Part shown: positions 22,972 through 26,555 of the stretch, piece by piece
Numbering within the stretch: the stretch's first letter is position 1
Layout of the letters: every line of letters starts with the position of its first letter
Source: PRO6 sp049646625
Lineage (GTDB): Bacteria > Pseudomonadota > Alphaproteobacteria > Rhizobiales > Xanthobacteraceae
Direction of reading: 5' to 3'
Length of the DNA stretch: 26,555 bases
Assembly (NCBI GenBank): GCA_049646625.1
Contig: JBARWE010000323.1
Location: 1-26,555 of the forward strand
The notes under the pieces: model-generated
What the model was told of the DNA's origin: nothing
The model's input: the letters and a program-made list of their open reading frames with translations, nothing else
Databases searched by the model: none
Program-made: the position numbers and the translations under genes

Positions 22972-22999
22972 TTGACTTGAGGGGGCGTGGCCGATAAAA
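22972..22999 (+). promoter_or_regulatory. Candidate promoter of the str operon
   Basis: TTGACT (22972-22977), a 16-base spacer and ATAAAA (22994-22999). Read as CTTGAC with 17 bases it matches the alphaproteobacterial housekeeping pattern. It is the best promoter candidate in the window and lies where the rpsL-rpsG-fusA-tuf operon needs one. Confidence 0.6.
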
Positions 23000-23005
23000 C
23001 CCGCG

Positions 23006-23425
23006 CACTTAAACGACAGGCGGTGAGCTTCGTCTGCGTCGGAACGGATCACCCGGATTTCACGGCTGATGGGCATCATCCCGGAAGCCTTCGGGCATCA
23101 CCCTCGACGAATACGGCTCAAACGCTGTCGATCTAAGCCAGATGGTCTAAAAGCCGGTAATGCCAGAACGATTTTCGTTCTCTTGAGCCGCAAACTCTAG
23201 AGATTGGATTCGGGTGCATGACCTCGGTTGCGACGGGACGGCGCTAAGCCGGACGCCAATGCCGTGGTCCTCTGTGGCGTTGAAGCGCTTTCCACACAGC
23301 GATGGTGTGGTTGGCGCGATTTCGCTTTGCGCAAAGCCAGGCGCGGCGCGAACCGGAACGGTTAAGCGGGCCAGCATGAATTTGCGGAGCGTCAAGGCTT
23401 CGCGCGAACGAGGGTGAAGGCGAAC
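23006..23425 (+). promoter_or_regulatory. Long 5' leader of rpsL
   Basis: About 420 bases separate the promoter candidate from rpsL. They hold small hairpins: 23165-23170 with 23176-23181 (loop ATTTT), CCACAC/GTGTGG (23292-23297 with 23305-23310) and the palindrome GCTTTGCGCAAAGC (23324-23337). A 67-codon frame (23214-23417) is open but has no ribosome site or conserved look. Such a leader could carry ribosomal-protein feedback or simply hold a second, unrecognised promoter. Confidence 0.35.
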
Positions 23426-23797
23426 ATGCCGACGATCAACCAACTGATCGCAAAACCGCGCGTGCTCCAGAAGTCGCGCAAGAAGGTGCCAGCGTTGCAG
23501 CGCTCGCCGCAGAAGCGTGGCGTCTGCACGCGCGTCTACACGACGACGCCGAAGAAGCCGAACTCGGCGCTGCGTAAGGTCGCCAAGGTGCGCCTGACCA
23601 ACGGCTTCGAGGTGATCGGCTACATCCCGGGCGAGGGCCACAATCTGCAGGAGCACTCGGTGGTGATGATCCGCGGCGGCCGCGTCAAGGACCTGCCCGG
23701 CGTGCGCTACCACATCCTCCGCGGCGTCCTCGACACCCAGGGCGTCAAGAACCGTAAGCAGCGTCGCTCCAAGTACGGCGCCAAGCGTCCGAAATAA
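23426..23797 (+). CDS. rpsL: 30S ribosomal protein S12
   Basis: 123-residue S12, which monitors codon-anticodon pairing in the decoding centre. Start MPTINQLIAKPR at ATG 23426; a GTG at 23414 in the same frame would add four non-family residues. Conserved loops are TTTPKKPNSALRK with Lys43 and GGRVKDLPGVRYH with Lys88 and Pro91, all of the streptomycin-susceptible, wild-type kind. AAGG lies five bases before the start. rpsG follows after 17 bases. Length is standard for alphaproteobacteria. Confidence 0.98.
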   Translation: MPTINQLIAKPRVLQKSRKKVPALQRSPQKRGVCTRVYTTTPKKPNSALRKVAKVRLTNGFEVIGYIPGEGHNLQEHSVVMIRGGRVKDLPGVRYHILRGVLDTQGVKNRKQRRSKYGAKRPK

Positions 23798-23814
23798 CGT
23801 TGGGATTTTGATCG

Positions 23815-24285
23815 ATGTCGCGTCGCCATTCCGCCGAGAAGCGTGAAGTCAATCCCGATCCGAAGTACGGGAATGTCGTCATCTCGAAGTTCATGAACTC
23901 GATCATGTACGACGGCAAGAAGTCGGCCGCCGAGGGGATCGTCTATGGCGCGCTCGATCTGATCGAGGCCAAGACCAAGCAAAGCCCGCTCGGCGTGTTC
24001 GAGCAGGCGCTCGACAACGTGATGCCGACCATCGAGGTGCGCTCGCGGCGCGTCGGCGGCGCCACCTATCAGGTGCCGGTCGAGGTGCGTTCGAGTCGTC
24101 GCCAGGCGCTCGGCATTCGCTGGCTGATCGCCGCCGCGCGGGCACGCAACGAGAAGAACATGACGGAGCGGCTGTCGGCCGAACTGCTCGACGCCTCCAA
24201 CAATCGGGGTAACGCCGTCAAGAAGCGTGAGGACGTGCACAAGATGGCGGAAGCCAACCGTGCCTTCTCGCACTACCGCTGGTAA
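23815..24285 (+). CDS. rpsG: 30S ribosomal protein S7
   Basis: 156-residue S7, the primary 16S rRNA-binding protein that starts assembly of the 30S head and lies near the E-site tRNA. Conserved stretches are MSRRHSAEKREVNPDPKYGN, the beta-hairpin VRSRRVGGATYQVPVEV and the C-terminal AEANRAFSHYRW. Length is standard. The ribosome site is poor (GGGA about eleven bases upstream), so translation is probably coupled to rpsL. In E. coli S7 represses this operon at the S12-S7 junction; only 17 bases separate the genes here, leaving little room for a similar site. Confidence 0.98.
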   Translation: MSRRHSAEKREVNPDPKYGNVVISKFMNSIMYDGKKSAAEGIVYGALDLIEAKTKQSPLGVFEQALDNVMPTIEVRSRRVGGATYQVPVEVRSSRRQALGIRWLIAAARARNEKNMTERLSAELLDASNNRGNAVKKREDVHKMAEANRAFSHYRW

Positions 24286-24317
24286 CGGCGCCCGAACGTA
24301 ACTCAGGAACTCTGACT

Positions 24318-26390
24318 ATGCCCCGCGCACACGCCATCGAGAAGTATCGTAACTTCGGCATCATGGCCCACATTGATGCCGGCAAGACGACGACGACCGA
24401 GCGTATCCTGTTCTTCACTGGCAAGAGCCACAAGATCGGCGAGACCCATGAGGGTTCGGCGACCATGGATTTCATGGAGCAGGAGCAGGAGCGCGGCATC
24501 ACGATCGCTTCGGCGGCGACCACGGCGTTCTGGCGCGATCACCGCCTGAACATCATCGACACCCCCGGGCACGTCGATTTCACCATCGAGGTGGAGCGTA
24601 GCTTGCGCGTGCTCGATGGCGCGGTATGCGTGCTGGATTCCAACCAGGGCGTTGAGCCGCAGACCGAGACCGTGTGGCGCCAGGGCGACAAGTATCATGT
24701 GCCGCGCATCGTCTTTGCCAACAAGATGGACAAGATCGGCGCCGACTTCTTCAAATGTCTGAAGGATATCGTCGACCGTCTCGGCGCGCGGCCGCTGGCG
24801 ATCCAGTTGCCGATTGGCGCGGAGAGCAATTTCCGCGGCATGATCGACCTCGTCCGCATGAAGGCGATCGTCTGGGACGATGATCCGTCGGGCAGCAAGT
24901 TCCACGAGGAAGAGATTCCGGCCGATATGCTCGATCAGGCCAAGGAATATCGCGAGAAGATGGTCGAGGCGGCGGTCGAACTCGATGACGAGGCGATGGC
25001 GGCCTATCTCGACGGCACCGAGCCGGACGAGGCCAAGCTCAAGAGCCTGATCCGCAAGGGCGTGCTGTCCAGCACGTTCTATCCGGTGCTGTGTGGCACC
25101 GCGTTCAAGAACAAGGGCGTGCAGCCGCTGCTCGACGCTGTCGTCGATTATCTGCCGTCGCCGGTCGACGTGCCCGCGATCAAGGGCGTCAACGACAAGG
25201 GCGAGGAAGTGCTTCGTCACGCCGATGACAGCGAGCCGATGTCGCTGCTGGCGTTCAAGATCGTCGACGATCCGTTCGTCGGCACGATTACCTTCTGCCG
25301 GCTGTATTCGGGCGTGCTGACCAGCGGTAGCGGCGTTTACAACTCGACCCGCGAGAAGCGCGAGCGTGTTGGCCGCATGCTGCTGCTCCACGCCAACAAC
25401 CGCGAGGACATCAAGGAAGCCTATGCCGGCGATATCGTCGCGCTGGCGGGCCTCAAGGAGGTGCGCACCGGCGATACGCTGTGCGACCCCTCCAATCAGG
25501 TCATCCTTGAGAAGATGGAATTCCCCGATCCGGTGATCGAGATTGCCATCGAGCCGAAGTCGAAGGCCGACCAGGAGAAGCTCGGCGTGGCGCTGGCCAA
25601 GCTCGCCGCCGAGGATCCCTCGTTCCGCGTGTCGACCGATCAGGAATCCGGCCAGACCATCCTGAAGGGCATGGGCGAACTGCATCTCGACATCAAGGTC
25701 GACATTCTCAAGCGCACCTACAAGGTGGACGCCAATATCGGCGCGCCGCAGGTGGCCTTCCGCGAGAAGATCACCCGTGCCGCCGAGGTGGATTACACTC
25801 ACAAGAAGCAGACCGGCGGCTCGGGCCAGTTCGCGCGCGTCAAGTTCGTGGTCGAGCCGAACGAGCCTGGTGCCGGCTTCCAGTTCGAGTCGAAGATCGT
25901 CGGCGGCACGGTGCCGAAGGAATACATCCCCGGCGTCGAGAAGGGGCTGGAGAGCGTGCTCGGCTCCGGTGTGGTCGCCGGCTTCCCGGTGGTGGACGTC
26001 AAGGTGACGCTGGTGGACGGCGCCTATCACGACGTCGACTCTTCGGCGCTGGCCTTCGAGATCGCCTCGCGCGCTGCCTTCCGCGAGGCGCTGCAGAAGG
26101 GCAAGTCGGTGCTGCTTGAGCCGATCATGAAGGTCGAGGTGGTGACGCCGGAAGACTACACCGGCTCGGTCATCGGCGACCTGAATTCGCGGCGCGGTCA
26201 GATCCAGGGCCAGGACATGCGGGGCAACGCCAACGTCGTTAATGCGATGGTGCCGCTCATGAACATGTTCGGTTACGTCAACAACCTGCGCTCCATGAGC
26301 CAGGGCCGCGCTACCTTCACCATGCAGTTCGATCACTACGCGGAAGCGCCCGCCAACGTGTCGGCTGAAGTCCAAAAGAAGTTCGCCTGA
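24318..26390 (+). CDS. fusA: Elongation factor G
   Basis: 690-residue EF-G, the GTPase that drives mRNA-tRNA translocation and, with ribosome recycling factor, splits ribosomes. G-domain motifs are P-loop AHIDAGKT 17-24, switch I region ERGITI 58-63, DTPGHVD 81-87 and NKMD 135-138. Domains II to V follow with FREKITRAAEVDYTHKKQTGGSGQFARV-type domain IV sequence and the C-terminal domain V motif PEDYTGSVIGDLNSRRGQI. AGGA (24305-24308) precedes the ATG. It is the canonical long EF-G in the str operon, not a secondary paralogue. tuf follows after 39 bases. Confidence 0.98.
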   Translation: MPRAHAIEKYRNFGIMAHIDAGKTTTTERILFFTGKSHKIGETHEGSATMDFMEQEQERGITIASAATTAFWRDHRLNIIDTPGHVDFTIEVERSLRVLDGAVCVLDSNQGVEPQTETVWRQGDKYHVPRIVFANKMDKIGADFFKCLKDIVDRLGARPLAIQLPIGAESNFRGMIDLVRMKAIVWDDDPSGSKFHEEEIPADMLDQAKEYREKMVEAAVELDDEAMAAYLDGTEPDEAKLKSLIRKGVLSSTFYPVLCGTAFKNKGVQPLLDAVVDYLPSPVDVPAIKGVNDKGEEVLRHADDSEPMSLLAFKIVDDPFVGTITFCRLYSGVLTSGSGVYNSTREKRERVGRMLLLHANNREDIKEAYAGDIVALAGLKEVRTGDTLCDPSNQVILEKMEFPDPVIEIAIEPKSKADQEKLGVALAKLAAEDPSFRVSTDQESGQTILKGMGELHLDIKVDILKRTYKVDANIGAPQVAFREKITRAAEVDYTHKKQTGGSGQFARVKFVVEPNEPGAGFQFESKIVGGTVPKEYIPGVEKGLESVLGSGVVAGFPVVDVKVTLVDGAYHDVDSSALAFEIASRAAFREALQKGKSVLLEPIMKVEVVTPEDYTGSVIGDLNSRRGQIQGQDMRGNANVVNAMVPLMNMFGYVNNLRSMSQGRATFTMQFDHYAEAPANVSAEVQKKFA

Positions 26391-26429
26391 TTGTCGTTGA
26401 CCGCGGTCAACGCCTGAACGGAGAGTATC

Positions 26430-26555
26430 ATGGCAAAAGAGAAATTTGAGCGCACGAAGCCGCACTGCAACATCGGGACGATTGGTCACGTTGACCATGG
26501 CAAGACGTCTTTGACGGCTGCGATCACGAAGGTTCTGGCGGAGACGGGCGGGGCG
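26430..26555 (+). CDS. tuf: Elongation factor Tu, 5' end only (second tuf copy)
   Basis: First 42 codons of EF-Tu, cut by the window edge. It begins MAKEKFERTKPHCNIG and contains the P-loop GHVDHGKT at residues 19-26. GGAGAG (26420-26425) sits four bases before the ATG. The copy is the last str operon gene in the window and lies in the same direction as the copy ending at 176. The two cannot be compared directly because the visible parts do not overlap. Confidence 0.97.
   Translation, partial: MAKEKFERTKPHCNIGTIGHVDHGKTSLTAAITKVLAETGGA

Noticed and set aside
23214..23417. 67-codon plus-strand frame in the rpsL leader
   Set aside because: No ribosome-binding site, no family resemblance, and it lies in the inferred untranslated leader.

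Overview
The window is a ribosomal-protein / RNA polymerase core region from a GC-rich alphaproteobacterium, most likely a member of the Hyphomicrobiales close to Bradyrhizobium, Rhodopseudomonas or Nitrobacter, or a neighbouring Xanthobacteraceae-type lineage. The evidence is the gene order (tuf, trnW, secE, nusG, rplK, rplA, rplJ, rplL, rpoB, rpoC, rpsL, rpsG, fusA, tuf), the alphaproteobacterial sequence of every core protein, a 62-residue single-span SecE, and three copies of the intergenic palindromic repeat whose reading frame gives MAGLVPAIHV/MAGTSPAMT-like peptides, a repeat I recall as abundant in this group. The genus cannot be fixed from the sequence alone.

Layout. 1-176 is the 3' end of one EF-Tu gene. 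A spacer with a strong G-quadruplex-type tract leads to tRNA-Trp (481-556), a PaaI-like thioesterase (616-1089), a small hypothetical gene on the minus strand (1115-1318) and a long composite repeat. Then come secE-nusG, rplK-rplA and a clean intrinsic terminator (3834-3859). A nitronate monooxygenase-type flavoprotein gene (3915-4877) sits between rplA and rplJ. A 554-base spacer with a structured leader precedes rplJ-rplL. A 678-base spacer precedes rpoB, and a hairpin-packed 189-base spacer separates rpoB from rpoC. rpoC ends at a second clean terminator (15611-15637).

Between rpoC and the str operon lies an accessory block (15905-22739) of five non-ribosomal genes. Three form a plus-strand operon: a FAD amine-oxidase-fold enzyme, an MsbA-type ABC exporter and a family 2 glycosyltransferase, with an ATGA overlap between the last two. 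A minus-strand PHBH-fold FAD monooxygenase and a plus-strand FemAB/CelD-type GNAT acyltransferase follow. Together they have the composition of a pathway that oxidises, glycosylates, acylates and exports a small or lipid molecule. I cannot name the product, and this is the best candidate for undescribed biology here.

The str operon (rpsL-rpsG-fusA-tuf) follows. It has a good promoter candidate at 22972-22999 and a roughly 420-base leader. The window ends inside the second tuf gene (26430 onward), so it runs almost exactly from one EF-Tu copy to the other in direct orientation.

The core genes supply protein export (SecE), elongation control (NusG), the L1, L11, L10 and L7/L12 ribosomal proteins, the RNA polymerase beta and beta' subunits, S12 and S7 of the 30S subunit, and the two elongation GTPases. 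The terminators and long spacers suggest at least five transcription units: trnW; secE-nusG-rplKA; the monooxygenase; rplJL-rpoBC; and rpsL-rpsG-fusA-tuf. The accessory genes add their own units.
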